Origin: CAYUAG01 sp964554015
GTDB taxonomy: Bacteria > Zhuqueibacterota > QNDG01 > CAYUAG01
Length of the DNA: 24,361 bases
Assembly (NCBI GenBank): GCA_964554015.1
Contig: CAZKMO010000039.1
Location: 1-24,361, forward strand
Reading direction: 5' to 3'
The notes below the pieces were generated by a model. The model saw nothing but the letters and a program-made list of their open reading frames with translations, searched no databases and had not been told where the DNA came from. The position numbers and the translations under genes were made by a program. Positions 1 through 7,805 of the stretch are shown piece by piece. Within the stretch, counting starts at the first letter, position 1, and the number at the start of each line of letters is the position of its first letter.

Positions 1-1
1 A

Positions 2-334
2 ATACAGGATGCCTTAGATAATGGAGAAACTCTTTTAGGTATTGATGACGGATTGGTAACTGTTCCTGAAAAGATTAAGTTGAGCCAAAACTATCCCAAC
101 CCCTTCAATCCTGAAACGTATATAACCTATACCATTCCTAAAGCCGGAAATGTTACCTTAACAGTTTACAATGCTAAGGGCCAGGAAGTTGCCACTTTAA
201 TTGATAATGAATACAAAAACGCAACGAGTGATGAAGTTAAATTTGATGGATCCAAACTTTCCAGCGGCATTTACATCTACACACTCACAGTCGACAGCTA
301 TAAAGTATCTAAGAAAATGGTATTAATGAAATAA
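2..334 (+). CDS. 3' end of a secreted/surface protein with C-terminal sorting domain (5' end outside window)
   Basis: The frame is open from the left edge of the window to the TAA at 332-334, so this is the tail of a longer gene; the in-frame TTG at 53 is not a credible start. The 110 visible residues contain SQNYPNPFNPET followed by a beta-rich module (TYTIPKAGNVTLTVYNAKG, EVATLI, LSSGIYIYTL, KKMVLMK). This is the typical layout of the type A C-terminal sorting (type IX secretion-like) or FlgD-like Ig domain that ends many large exported proteins. In that family the domain directs export and surface anchoring, and the catalytic or adhesive part lies upstream. What the parent protein does cannot be told from here. 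A strong hairpin terminator follows 35 nt downstream, so the gene ends its transcription unit. The domain family is fairly certain; the secretion route is inferred. Confidence 0.8.
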   Translation: MQDALDNGETLLGIDDGLVTVPEKIKLSQNYPNPFNPETYITYTIPKAGNVTLTVYNAKGQEVATLIDNEYKNATSDEVKFDGSKLSSGIYIYTLTVDSYKVSKKMVLMK

Positions 335-368
335 TTTTATAAAATATCATTTTTTAGATATTAATTTC

Positions 369-406
369 AAACAAAACCCCGATAATTTATTATCGGGGTT
401 TTGTTT
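369..406 (+). terminator. Strong hairpin terminator
   Basis: Perfect 17-bp inverted repeat: arm AAACAAAACCCCGATAA at 369-385, loop TTTA at 386-389, matching arm at 390-406. The core is the GC block CCCCGAT/ATCGGGG. The 3' arm ends GTTTT-GTTT, giving a U-rich tail inside the stem. Because the arms are A-rich and T-rich it could work in both directions. It sits 35 nt after the sorting-domain gene and isolates it from the PPIase gene. Confidence 0.85.
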
Positions 407-426
407 AATAAAATGTTTTTATTATA

Positions 427-455
427 TTGATAACTGAGTGTTTGAATAATATTTT
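427..455 (+). promoter_or_regulatory. Candidate promoter of the PPIase gene
   Basis: TTGATA at 427-432, a 17-nt spacer, then TATTTT at 450-455, about 18 nt before the ATG at 473. It lies just downstream of the terminator hairpin, where a new promoter is expected. The -10 match is poor and the region is very AT-rich, so chance similarity is possible. Confidence 0.25.
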
Positions 456-472
456 AATTTTTGAGGTTAATC

Positions 473-2227
473 ATGAAATTATATCAATACGTATCTTTTT
501 TATTATGTATTTTACTTATTTTAATAATTATAGGATGTGCAAATCAATCACACCAAGATCAAAACACAGTCGCAACAATTAATAATGATTATCATATCAG
601 TTTTTCCGAATTAAAAAAATATGTGTATGGTAATCTCTATCATAAAATGTATCCTGATATATCAGAAGCTTATAATAATGCTCTGGATGTTATGATAACC
701 GATCAATTAAAAAGAATTGATTTTTTTGAGAGAGGTTTATATAAAGATACATTACTGATTAAAAATATCAATCGCAGGATTAATGAAGAATTAATCATCA
801 GTTATTTTCATACTCAATTTTTAGACAAATATATCACGGAAGAGTACATTCAAAAAATGTATAATAACATGGGAAAAGAAGTAAATTATAGACAAATTGT
901 ATTATTCAAACCTGAAAATGCCTCAAATGAACAAATTGATTTATTAGTGATCAGAACAATGGAAATAAAAAAAGAAATCGAACAGGGTAAGGATTTTGGC
1001 AAATTGGCTCTTCAATATTCCCAGCAGGCTGAATCTGCACATAATGATGGCTATATGCCTCCCCTTACCTGGAAACAAAGTATCACTAATCCTCTTTATA
1101 ACATAATTTATAATCTGAAGGTGGGAGATGTACGAGTTTTAGATACAGATAATGCTTATTATATTGTAAATATAACGGATATTAATAAAATAGATGTGGA
1201 ACCACTTGATAAAATAAGAGATAATATCATTTCTACTCTTAAAAAACAATATATGCAATCTAGTTTGAATGAATTTGATCAAGCTTTTAAAAAATTGATT
1301 GATGAAAAAAGTTTAGTATGGTACTCCAAAGCTTTAAATAAACTGTTAGAATGGTCCCAAGATCCTGATTTTTATAAAGAAAAGTATGAAGATATTTTAC
1401 AGCAAGCAATCCGGAAGGGAAATAATATGACTATTTTAACCTATTCCCAAGGTAAAGTAGATTTCAAAACGTATTTGCGGTTATTGGATAATATATTGAT
1501 TCCCGAAGCATCGGAATATATTACTCAAGATGATATCAAAAATTTCATTCTGGAAGCTGTACGTAATGATATCATGGTAAAAAAAGCAAAAGAACTCAAT
1601 TTACTAAAAGATATATTTAATTCTAATACAACTAATCCGGTTCTGCAAAACCGTATTGTATGGCTGTATAATCAGGCAGTCATTGATTCACAGATACCAA
1701 AAGCTACCCCTAAAGCCTTAGAGCAATTTTATAATGCAAATAAAGATTCCTTATATTATCAATTGGCAAAAGTTAATATTCATACCATTATTTATTCAGA
1801 TAAAGAAAAAGCAAATAATAAATGGGAAGAAATTAAGCAAGGAATTCCTTTTAACCAGGTGACAAACCGATACCTGGTTAAAACATTTATACGGGATCGG
1901 AAGGGAAAAATTAAATCCTATTTAAGTAAGGAACCGCCCTTTTTAGGAAAAGCTGCTTTTAAATTAGAAACAGATGAAGTTAATGGCGTGATTGAATACT
2001 CCGATCCGGAAAAAGGAAAGCAGTATGCCATAATAAAATGTTCCCATAAGAGACCTGAAAAACAGCTTACTTATGATGATGTAAAAAATACCATTATTGA
2101 TGATTTCCATAAATATTATAAAGAAAAGATTGAAAAACAAACAGCTAAAACTTTACGGGAAAAATATAAAGTGGAAATTAACCATAAAATTTTATCAAAA
2201 AAGATTGCATCCGCTAAAGTAAATTAA
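473..2227 (+). CDS. Parvulin-type peptidyl-prolyl isomerase lipoprotein (SurA/PrsA-like)
   Basis: A 584-residue predicted periplasmic foldase. I start it at ATG 473 because TGAGGT lies 5 nt upstream and the protein then opens with a lipoprotein signal (hydrophobic run to LIIIGC, lipidated Cys22); an upstream in-frame TTG at 461 would spoil this. Residues 30-130 resemble the helical SurA N-terminal chaperone region. A parvulin (PpiC) rotamase domain spans about 138-237 (YRQIVLF, GKDFGKLALQYSQ, GYMPPLTW, LKVGDVRVLDTDNAYYIVNI). A second, weaker parvulin-like repeat spans about 433-525 (AKVNIHTIIYSD, FLGKAAFKLETDEVNGVIE, YAIIKCSHKRPE). Two rotamase units recall SurA, whereas lipidation recalls PrsA. 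The family helps outer-membrane or secreted proteins fold by isomerising Xaa-Pro bonds. The next gene begins 8 nt later, so the two are probably co-transcribed. The second domain may be inactive. Confidence 0.85.
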   Translation: MKLYQYVSFLLCILLILIIIGCANQSHQDQNTVATINNDYHISFSELKKYVYGNLYHKMYPDISEAYNNALDVMITDQLKRIDFFERGLYKDTLLIKNINRRINEELIISYFHTQFLDKYITEEYIQKMYNNMGKEVNYRQIVLFKPENASNEQIDLLVIRTMEIKKEIEQGKDFGKLALQYSQQAESAHNDGYMPPLTWKQSITNPLYNIIYNLKVGDVRVLDTDNAYYIVNITDINKIDVEPLDKIRDNIISTLKKQYMQSSLNEFDQAFKKLIDEKSLVWYSKALNKLLEWSQDPDFYKEKYEDILQQAIRKGNNMTILTYSQGKVDFKTYLRLLDNILIPEASEYITQDDIKNFILEAVRNDIMVKKAKELNLLKDIFNSNTTNPVLQNRIVWLYNQAVIDSQIPKATPKALEQFYNANKDSLYYQLAKVNIHTIIYSDKEKANNKWEEIKQGIPFNQVTNRYLVKTFIRDRKGKIKSYLSKEPPFLGKAAFKLETDEVNGVIEYSDPEKGKQYAIIKCSHKRPEKQLTYDDVKNTIIDDFHKYYKEKIEKQTAKTLREKYKVEINHKILSKKIASAKVN

Positions 2228-2235
2228 TTGTAAAA

Positions 2236-4581
2236 ATGAAAGACATAACCACAAATAAAAAATCAGTTTACCTGACAGTACTAATAATCTCTGTTTCTCT
2301 CATCTGTTTTGAAATTCTTTCTACCCGTATTTCCTCGGTAATTTTTGTTCATAATTATGCTTTTATCATACTCTCCCTTGCTATTCTGGGCTTAGGAACT
2401 GGAGGGATTTTTTCATACTATGCCTTTAAAATTGACAACAGCCGAATAATAGTTAAAATCATAACCAGATTTATTATTACTACTGGAATCTCTTTTATTA
2501 TATTCATATTCATCACGACACAATTTTCTCTTACCAATCCTTTACTATATTTTTTTCTTCTCTTCTTACCCTTCTTTTTCACTGGGATTGTCTATTCCCT
2601 GATCTTTAAAAAATTTGCATCCCATAGTTTTAGTCTATATGCCTTTGATCTTGTCGGTGCTGCCCTGGGTTCAGGTGCAGCAATAGCAGCCTTTACCTTA
2701 TTTTCAGCTCCTAATGCCGTAATATTTCTCTCAGTAATCATATTTATGGCTGCGGTAATTTTTGCCCAGAAATTATTGAACAAGAAAATAATATTTTGTT
2801 TTCTATCCTTGCTTATCTTAGGTGCTGTTTTAATAATAATGTTTGGCCATACAAACTATCTGGGAAGAATTCCTATCGGCAATTACCCGGAGAAGGACTT
2901 CTATCATGTTTATTCTCAACCTGGAATAAAATCAAAAATTATTGACAGCCGCTGGAGTATTTACGGCCGTTCCGATCTGGTAGAATACAGTCATCAGGAT
3001 ATGGTCAAACAGTTGTTTATTGATGGTGCAGCCGGAACCCAAATGTTTAGATTTAAGGGAAATATAAAAAACCTTAACCCGATTTTGTACAATCTTTTGG
3101 TAAGATTTTCAACAACAATACCCTTTATGTTTTTGCGGGAGCATGAAAGAGACAGAATGCTGGTTATTGGCCCTGGAGGAGGAAAAGAAGTTTTAATTGG
3201 TCTGCTCAGCGGAATCAAGCATATAACAGGCGTAGAAGTCAATCCTGATTTTGTGGATATTGTCAGGGACCATAGTGACTTTAACGGAGGTATTTATACA
3301 GATTTTCCCCAGGTTGACATTCAGGTCAAAGAAGGCCGTCACTACATAAAAAAGACAGATCAAAAATATGATATAATTGTCATAGCTCTTCCTTCTACCG
3401 AACAATTACAAAATATCGATAATTTTGCCATGAGTGAAAATTATCTTCTCACTGCAGAAGCAATTCAGGATTACTTAAATATATTAACTTCAGAGGGAAG
3501 ACTGATTTTTACTGTTCATAACAGATGGGAATTAATCCGCCTTTTAGTGACTGTTATTTCTGCTTTTAATAAGAAGGATATCAGTAATCAGGAAGCTCTA
3601 AATCATTTTGTTATTCTGGCACCAGATTATGCCCCTACAATTGTAATCAAGAAAAATGCTTTTTCCAGAGGTGAAATTGCCTATATCAATAATGTAATAA
3701 ACACAATCCCTTCCGATCTTCCTTCTGTTACCTATCTTCCTTTTCACTGGGAAACTGCACCCCATACTCTTGAGAATAAATTATTGAGGACTATTAAAAA
3801 CAACCAGATTTCCTTACAGCACTATATTGATCAAGATCAATTTGATATTTCAGCTGTGCATGATGACAGTCCCTATTTTTATAAGGTGAAGAGAGGAATA
3901 CCTGATGATTATTTATGGTTATTATCCGGAATATCTTTATTTGCTCTGTTGGTAGTGGTTATTCCGTATTCACGAATTAAGAAAAAAATAAAAATAAACA
4001 ACCTAAAAATACTTATTTTTTCTCTAACCATTTTTATTTGTATCGGTCTAGGTTTTATGATTCTGGAAGTTACACTTTTTCAGAAACTGGTCCTCTATCT
4101 AGGCTCTCCCACCATATCTTTATCAATTCTTTTATCTTCCTTGCTGATCAGTATGGGAATAGGAAGTTTTTCAGGAAATAAAATATTTCCTCATAATTTC
4201 AAAAAACGCATAGGGACTATCAGTTTATTAATTGTGGCTACAGGTGTTTTTTGCATCTTGATATATCCTGTTCTCCTTAATGATTTATTAGCATACAGTC
4301 AAGTTTTACGTTCTCTGATTAGTTTCTTTTTGCTGCTTCCTTTTGGATTTTTACTTGGTATTCTTTTCCCTTCTTCTATTCAAATTCTACAAAATAACAA
4401 TCTTAATATGTATATCCCCTGGATGTACGGAGTGAATGGAATCATGTCTGTCCTCGGTTCTATTCTGGCTGTGATTTTTTCCATGCTTTTTGGTTTTACT
4501 CCTGCTTTTTTTGTCGGACTTAGTATGTATCTGGTGATTTTTATCATTTCCCAAGCCATTCTCAGAACAATCCCCCAATAA
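2236..4581 (+). CDS. Polytopic membrane protein with spermidine-synthase-like SAM-binding domain
   Basis: 781 residues in three parts. About seven hydrophobic helices fill residues 10-205. A soluble Rossmann domain spans about 210-550, with the glycine loop IGPGGGKEV (311-319), the acidic strand end TGVEVNP (331-337) and a late DDSPYFY motif (543-549). A second helix bundle fills 560-775 (GLGFMILEVTLFQKLVLYLG is characteristic). This is the layout of the fused spermidine-synthase-like membrane proteins often annotated as polyamine aminopropyltransferase. The strand that carries the catalytic aspartates in true spermidine synthases reads YDIIVIALPS here, without the D-x-x-D pattern, so aminopropyl transfer is doubtful; a SAM-dependent or purely structural role is possible. 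The ATG lies 8 nt after the PPIase stop with only a weak ribosome site, suggesting translational coupling. Substrate unknown. Confidence 0.8.
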   Translation: MKDITTNKKSVYLTVLIISVSLICFEILSTRISSVIFVHNYAFIILSLAILGLGTGGIFSYYAFKIDNSRIIVKIITRFIITTGISFIIFIFITTQFSLTNPLLYFFLLFLPFFFTGIVYSLIFKKFASHSFSLYAFDLVGAALGSGAAIAAFTLFSAPNAVIFLSVIIFMAAVIFAQKLLNKKIIFCFLSLLILGAVLIIMFGHTNYLGRIPIGNYPEKDFYHVYSQPGIKSKIIDSRWSIYGRSDLVEYSHQDMVKQLFIDGAAGTQMFRFKGNIKNLNPILYNLLVRFSTTIPFMFLREHERDRMLVIGPGGGKEVLIGLLSGIKHITGVEVNPDFVDIVRDHSDFNGGIYTDFPQVDIQVKEGRHYIKKTDQKYDIIVIALPSTEQLQNIDNFAMSENYLLTAEAIQDYLNILTSEGRLIFTVHNRWELIRLLVTVISAFNKKDISNQEALNHFVILAPDYAPTIVIKKNAFSRGEIAYINNVINTIPSDLPSVTYLPFHWETAPHTLENKLLRTIKNNQISLQHYIDQDQFDISAVHDDSPYFYKVKRGIPDDYLWLLSGISLFALLVVVIPYSRIKKKIKINNLKILIFSLTIFICIGLGFMILEVTLFQKLVLYLGSPTISLSILLSSLLISMGIGSFSGNKIFPHNFKKRIGTISLLIVATGVFCILIYPVLLNDLLAYSQVLRSLISFFLLLPFGFLLGILFPSSIQILQNNNLNMYIPWMYGVNGIMSVLGSILAVIFSMLFGFTPAFFVGLSMYLVIFIISQAILRTIPQ

Positions 4582-4617
4582 AATATTTTCAACTCCTCAT
4601 TTATAATTAACTATACA

Positions 4618-4649
4618 TTGATGCAGAGTAATATATAAATTTATATAAT
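4618..4649 (+). promoter_or_regulatory. Candidate promoter of the rseC-like gene
   Basis: A perfect TATAAT at 4644-4649 lies in the 133-nt gap before the RseC-like gene, with TTGATG at 4618-4623 as the only nearby -35-like hexamer. The 20-nt spacing is longer than ideal, so either the -35 is weak or this is chance in AT-rich DNA. Confidence 0.25.
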
Positions 4650-4714
4650 GCTTGAAAATGTTCTTCTGTTTTGTTATTTTTTAAAAAAATTGTATTCCAA
4701 TAAGGGTTAACCTC

Positions 4715-5125
4715 ATGATTGAAACCGGTAAAATAATATTAATAAATAAACAAAGCTGTACTATCGAGATTGATGCTAATAGCGGATGTCATACCTGTAC
4801 TCTTAAATCTAAATGTCATGCCAGTACCAGGGGAAAAAGATTAATTACCCTTATTATAAAAAACCATAATTTCCAGCTTGGAGATAAAGTTGAACTTGAA
4901 ACCGAATCCAAAAGCGTTATCTTTGCTTCTTTTCTGGTCTTTATTCTCCCTTTAATAGTTTCAATTACTGCTTATATTATATTTATATCTCTATCTTCTT
5001 TCCGGAATTATGGGCCTCTCATTTTCTTTGCCTTTTTTCTGGGAGCCGAATTTCTTGTTTTTCTTATTGACAAGGCAGTTGGCCATGGCAATTTTTTTGG
5101 TCCCAAGATTATCAGAAAACTGTAG
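4715..5125 (+). CDS. rseC: RseC/MucC-family membrane protein
   Basis: 136 residues. The N-terminal cytoplasmic domain has the family's cysteine cluster (Cys15, Cys25, Cys28, Cys34; pattern C-x9-C-x2-C-x5-C) in the context GCHTCTLKSKC. It is followed by a short beta region ending LGDKVELE and by two transmembrane helices at about 68-92 and 99-120. This matches RseC, known in proteobacteria as a modulator of the sigma-E envelope-stress pathway and, with Rnf-type proteins, of SoxR reduction. The cysteines probably hold an Fe-S cluster or redox centre. No rpoE, rseA, rseB or rnf gene is visible here, so its partner is unknown. The ATG is preceded by AAGGGT 9 nt upstream. Family assignment is good; the function in this organism is inferred. 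Confidence 0.82.
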   Translation: MIETGKIILINKQSCTIEIDANSGCHTCTLKSKCHASTRGKRLITLIIKNHNFQLGDKVELETESKSVIFASFLVFILPLIVSITAYIIFISLSSFRNYGPLIFFAFFLGAEFLVFLIDKAVGHGNFFGPKIIRKL

Positions 5126-5225
5126 CTTTAAACAAAGATTAATAAAAAATTTTAACAAAAAATATAATAGTATCTACAATATCATACACTATTTAACGTT
5201 CATTTATTAAAAAAGGAGAATTTTC

Positions 5226-5765
5226 ATGAAAAAATTAGTATTATCAGCTGTTATTTTAATAATGGTTATTTTCTCTATAAGCTGTTCTACGGTAAGAGTG
5301 AGTGTTAATTATGACGACACGGTTAATTTCAGCCGCTATGAAGCCTATTCTCTGGTTAAAGCGCCCAGGAATAAAGAGAACCGGAAAGGTACGGTAAGAA
5401 ATCCCTTACTAAAGAAAGAGATCCTGAACCAAATAAAAACTATATTCTCTGAAAAGGGATATACAGAAGCTGAATCTAAAGAAAATGCGGATTTTCTGGT
5501 AATATTCTATACTAATGTTCAGAATAAAAAAGACTGGGTTCCTCCTACTTACCATACCGGCCGCTGGGGCAGGATCCATAGAGTCAGACCCGGTCATGCA
5601 GTTCATTACAAAGAAGGTACCTTAATTATCGATATTGTGGATCAAGAACAAAAAGAACTTGTTTGGCAGGGTGTGGGAAAAGATGTGCTGAATCGGGTTA
5701 ATCCGGAAGAAAACTTTGTCAGTTCGGTGAGAGAAATTCTAAAGGATTTTCCTCCCTCAGAATAA
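5226..5765 (+). CDS. DUF4136-type lipoprotein
   Basis: 179 residues with a strong ribosome site (AAAGGAG at 5212-5218, 7 nt before the ATG). The signal peptide runs to the lipobox FSISC, giving lipidated Cys20. The mature part opens VRVSVNYDDTVNFSRYEAYSLV, contains a helix with ILNQIKTIFSEKGYTEAES and ADFLVIFYTNV, and ends in a strand pair EGTLIIDIVDQEQKELVWQG. This series is characteristic of the DUF4136 family: small outer-envelope lipoproteins of unknown function in Gram-negative bacteria. A TATAAT at 5163-5168 could serve as -10, but no convincing -35 was found. The gene converges with larA; the two stops are 36 nt apart. No biochemical role can be assigned. Confidence 0.8.
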   Translation: MKKLVLSAVILIMVIFSISCSTVRVSVNYDDTVNFSRYEAYSLVKAPRNKENRKGTVRNPLLKKEILNQIKTIFSEKGYTEAESKENADFLVIFYTNVQNKKDWVPPTYHTGRWGRIHRVRPGHAVHYKEGTLIIDIVDQEQKELVWQGVGKDVLNRVNPEENFVSSVREILKDFPPSE

Positions 5766-5801
5766 AGCCTTACCTGTTATAGTATATTCATTCGGAACCG
5801 A

Positions 5802-7037
5802 CTAAAATACAGGTACGGTAAGGGCAGCATTTTTTAATATGAGTATCCTTCCTTCCGGTTTATTGATCAGGGCATTATCTACCGCTTGTTGCACAGTAGT
5901 AAATGGTTTCATAAAAATCGATTCAATAATTTGTGTTTCAATATCGGTTACGGCCCAAAGCTGTGCCTGTTTACTTAATCTGGTAAATTTAACTGCGGTC
6001 TGTGTCCCTAAAACAAAGTTCTTCTCGGCGTACATTAACAATTTATCTTTGGTTTCCGAAGATCTTAAAAGTTCGGAAAAAATTCTATTTCCCATTCCTT
6101 CTGAGCAGGAAGACACTAAAATAATAATACCATCTGGTTTCAGGGCTAACTTGGCATGTTGTAAAGCTTTATGGGACTGGTATAAATTAATATCCAAGGG
6201 GGGAGTGACTACCGCAATCACGATGTTGGCTTTTTCCCTTAAGGGAATTGAATAAATCTCCAGGGATTTTTTCACCGCAGCCTGGAATGACAGTTCAATA
6301 TCCCCGGCAGCTGTAAAGTATATGCTGTTATCCCGGTTGAGAACTGTCTGGATAGAAAAAATTTTCTTGGTATCCAAAAGCTTGAGAGCCTGGTTCATAT
6401 CTTCATGTACAGGATTACCCTTTAATTTTAATACATCCGAACCAGGAGCAAGAGCCAGTTTGTGGTTCATTTCAGTTGTTCGAAAAGCAGCAATCCCGGG
6501 AAGAAAAGATTTTCTTCCTCCCGTGAATCCGGCAAAGTAATGCGGTTCCACCGAACTTATACTAATTATTCCATCAAAATTGTAAATTATTTTATTATAG
6601 TATACTTCATTTCCCCGTTCCGTCACTCCTGCTTTTACCATATCAGGGCTTTTCGCATCATGTACAAAAATCTTATCTGCATATCTGTTATAATATTTTC
6701 CCAATATTTTTCTCAGTTCCTTTTTAAAGGGAGCTCGGTGAGTTCCAGTAGCAATAAGAAAGAAAACATCCTTGTTGTCTATAAAACCTTCCATTGCCTC
6801 TAGAACTTTTTCAGTGGGAGTAGAACGGGTGGCATCATTTATAATAATAAGTACTTTATTTGTTTTATCTATGAATTGAGGAAATGGCTTGCACCCCAGG
6901 GGATGGTGTAAAGACTGAAGAATACTTTCTCTTTCATTTTTAATCGTAACTTTATGAGGATGGATTACCGAAATTATCTTATCTTCGGATATTGATAGAG
7001 ATTGAAATTTTTTACCATAGGGAATTTTGATTTTCAT
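5802..7037 (-). CDS. larA: LarA-type nickel-dependent racemase/epimerase
   Basis: 411 residues starting at ATG 7037 (MKIKIPYGKK). The frame stays open upstream to 7205, but those residues read through the repeat-rich intergenic DNA and are unlikely to be translated. The N-terminal domain has DATRSTPT and the motif ATGTHRAP (His100). The core has EPHYFAGFTGGRKSFLPGIA (His166, Lys176) and MNH (His192). The four residues keep exactly the spacing of His108, His174, Lys184 and His200 of Lactobacillus plantarum LarA, which bind the nickel pincer cofactor. The enzyme family interconverts 2-hydroxyacids such as D- and L-lactate. No larB, larC or larE cofactor genes occur in the window, so they must be elsewhere. 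LarA paralogues can act on other 2-hydroxyacids, so the substrate is open. Confidence 0.85.
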   Translation of the reverse strand: MKIKIPYGKKFQSLSISEDKIISVIHPHKVTIKNERESILQSLHHPLGCKPFPQFIDKTNKVLIIINDATRSTPTEKVLEAMEGFIDNKDVFFLIATGTHRAPFKKELRKILGKYYNRYADKIFVHDAKSPDMVKAGVTERGNEVYYNKIIYNFDGIISISSVEPHYFAGFTGGRKSFLPGIAAFRTTEMNHKLALAPGSDVLKLKGNPVHEDMNQALKLLDTKKIFSIQTVLNRDNSIYFTAAGDIELSFQAAVKKSLEIYSIPLREKANIVIAVVTPPLDINLYQSHKALQHAKLALKPDGIIILVSSCSEGMGNRIFSELLRSSETKDKLLMYAEKNFVLGTQTAVKFTRLSKQAQLWAVTDIETQIIESIFMKPFTTVQQAVDNALINKPEGRILILKNAALTVPVF

Positions 7038-7132
7038 GATAATCTTTTTTTTAATTATAAATGATTTAATGATTAAATTACTACATAGATTTAACAAAAT
7101 CAAGTTTTTGAAAAGGGAGAAATTTTTTACCT

Positions 7133-7300
7133 GGTTCCTAAACTCCGGTTTGGGAATCTCATTATAGTCTGGATCGCAGATGGTCACAGATACCGCAGAT
7201 GACACAGATTAATAATGTGTTCGGAAAGTTTTATCTGCGCCATCCTTTCATCTGCGTTATCTGCGATGCTGACAGTTAGGAGCAAACTCTGTTTCCTAAT
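7133..7300. repeat. 9-bp-periodic inverted repeat element with terminal hairpins
   Basis: This fills most of the 312-nt gene-free gap 7038-7349. The left half (7173-7210) has four 9-nt units of the form nnCGCAGAT or nnCACAGAT. The right half (7232-7268) carries the complement, ATCTGCGnn, three times with the same phase, so the two form an imperfect inverted repeat; both open ATCGCAGAT when read inward. Each half is capped by a short hairpin: TTCCTAAAC-TCCG-GTTTGGGAA at 7135-7156 on the left, and TTAGG-AGC-AAAC-TCT-GTTT-CCTAA at 7276-7299 on the right, both with an AAAC/GTTT core. There is no coding potential. From memory, CGCAGAT-type intergenic arrays and CCAAAC/GTTTGG hairpins recur in environmental genomes. 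It may be a non-autonomous mobile repeat, but copy number cannot be judged here. Confidence 0.6.
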
Positions 7301-7349
7301 AATATAGTTAATTAAAGATTCCTTGATGTTCATAATAAAAAAACAACCA

Positions 7350-7805
7350 TTAGTAATTTTTTTGAAACTCCCCTCCCCTTACCTCATCCACGGCATTATC
7401 AACCATTTTCCCCAAGAGTCGAAGTGCATCCTGCTTTTCTGCAGGTGTGAACCCGGCGGTTAGAATATTAGTCCAATTTCTTAAAATTGATTTTATCTTC
7501 GGTACCAGTGCTTTTCCCTGGTCAGTCAGATAAATCCGAACTGCCCGATGATCATTTGGATCCTGTAATTTACGTACATAACCGTTTTCCCTAAGTTTAC
7601 GCACTGCTCTGGCTGTAGTAGCCTTATTACAATGTAATATTTCAGTTAACTCTGCCTGGGTTACTCCATCCCGATGAGCTAATAGTAAAAGAAAATGGTG
7701 ACTTCCACTTCCTAACTCCCAGGAGGAAAAGGCTCGATGGAGATGCATGTGTCCATGCCTATGCAGACAAGCGAGTAAACGACCTATATTCTCTTTCTTT
7801 CTCAT
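7350..7805 (-). CDS. MarR-family transcriptional regulator
   Basis: 151 residues starting at ATG 7805, which overlaps the MATE stop codon as ATGA; a longer frame to 7919 merely runs back into the MATE gene. The winged helix spans about 48-100: VTQAELTEILHCNKATTARAVRKLRENGYV is the helix-turn-helix, and DPNDHRAVRIYLTDQG is the wing with the conserved D-x-R signature. The flanking helices form the dimer interface. MarR proteins are dimeric repressors that release DNA when a small ligand binds, and they commonly control a neighbouring efflux pump and themselves. Translational coupling to the pump fits this, as do the palindromes upstream of the pump gene. The ligand is unknown. The His-rich N-terminal stretch (LHRHGHMHLHR, about residues 14-24) is unusual. 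Confidence 0.9.
   Translation of the reverse strand: MRKKENIGRLLACLHRHGHMHLHRAFSSWELGSGSHHFLLLLAHRDGVTQAELTEILHCNKATTARAVRKLRENGYVRKLQDPNDHRAVRIYLTDQGKALVPKIKSILRNWTNILTAGFTPAEKQDALRLLGKMVDNAVDEVRGGEFQKNY

Noticed and set aside
461..472. TTG start for the PPIase lipoprotein
   Set aside because: ATG 473 has a ribosome site overlapping the TTG and gives a clean lipoprotein signal peptide.
5768..5826. Inverted repeat CCTTACC/GGTAAGG as a bidirectional terminator between converging genes
   Set aside because: The perfect stem is only about 7 bp with a long loop, and its right arm lies inside the larA coding end; too weak to call.
5839..6803. Open frames on the plus strand opposite larA
   Set aside because: No ribosome sites and no family motifs; larA on the other strand has intact catalytic residues, so these are antisense shadows.
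7038..7205. Upstream extension of larA
   Set aside because: The frame stays open to 7205 but runs through the hairpin-repeat element and very AT-rich DNA; alignment with LarA proteins begins at the ATG at 7037.
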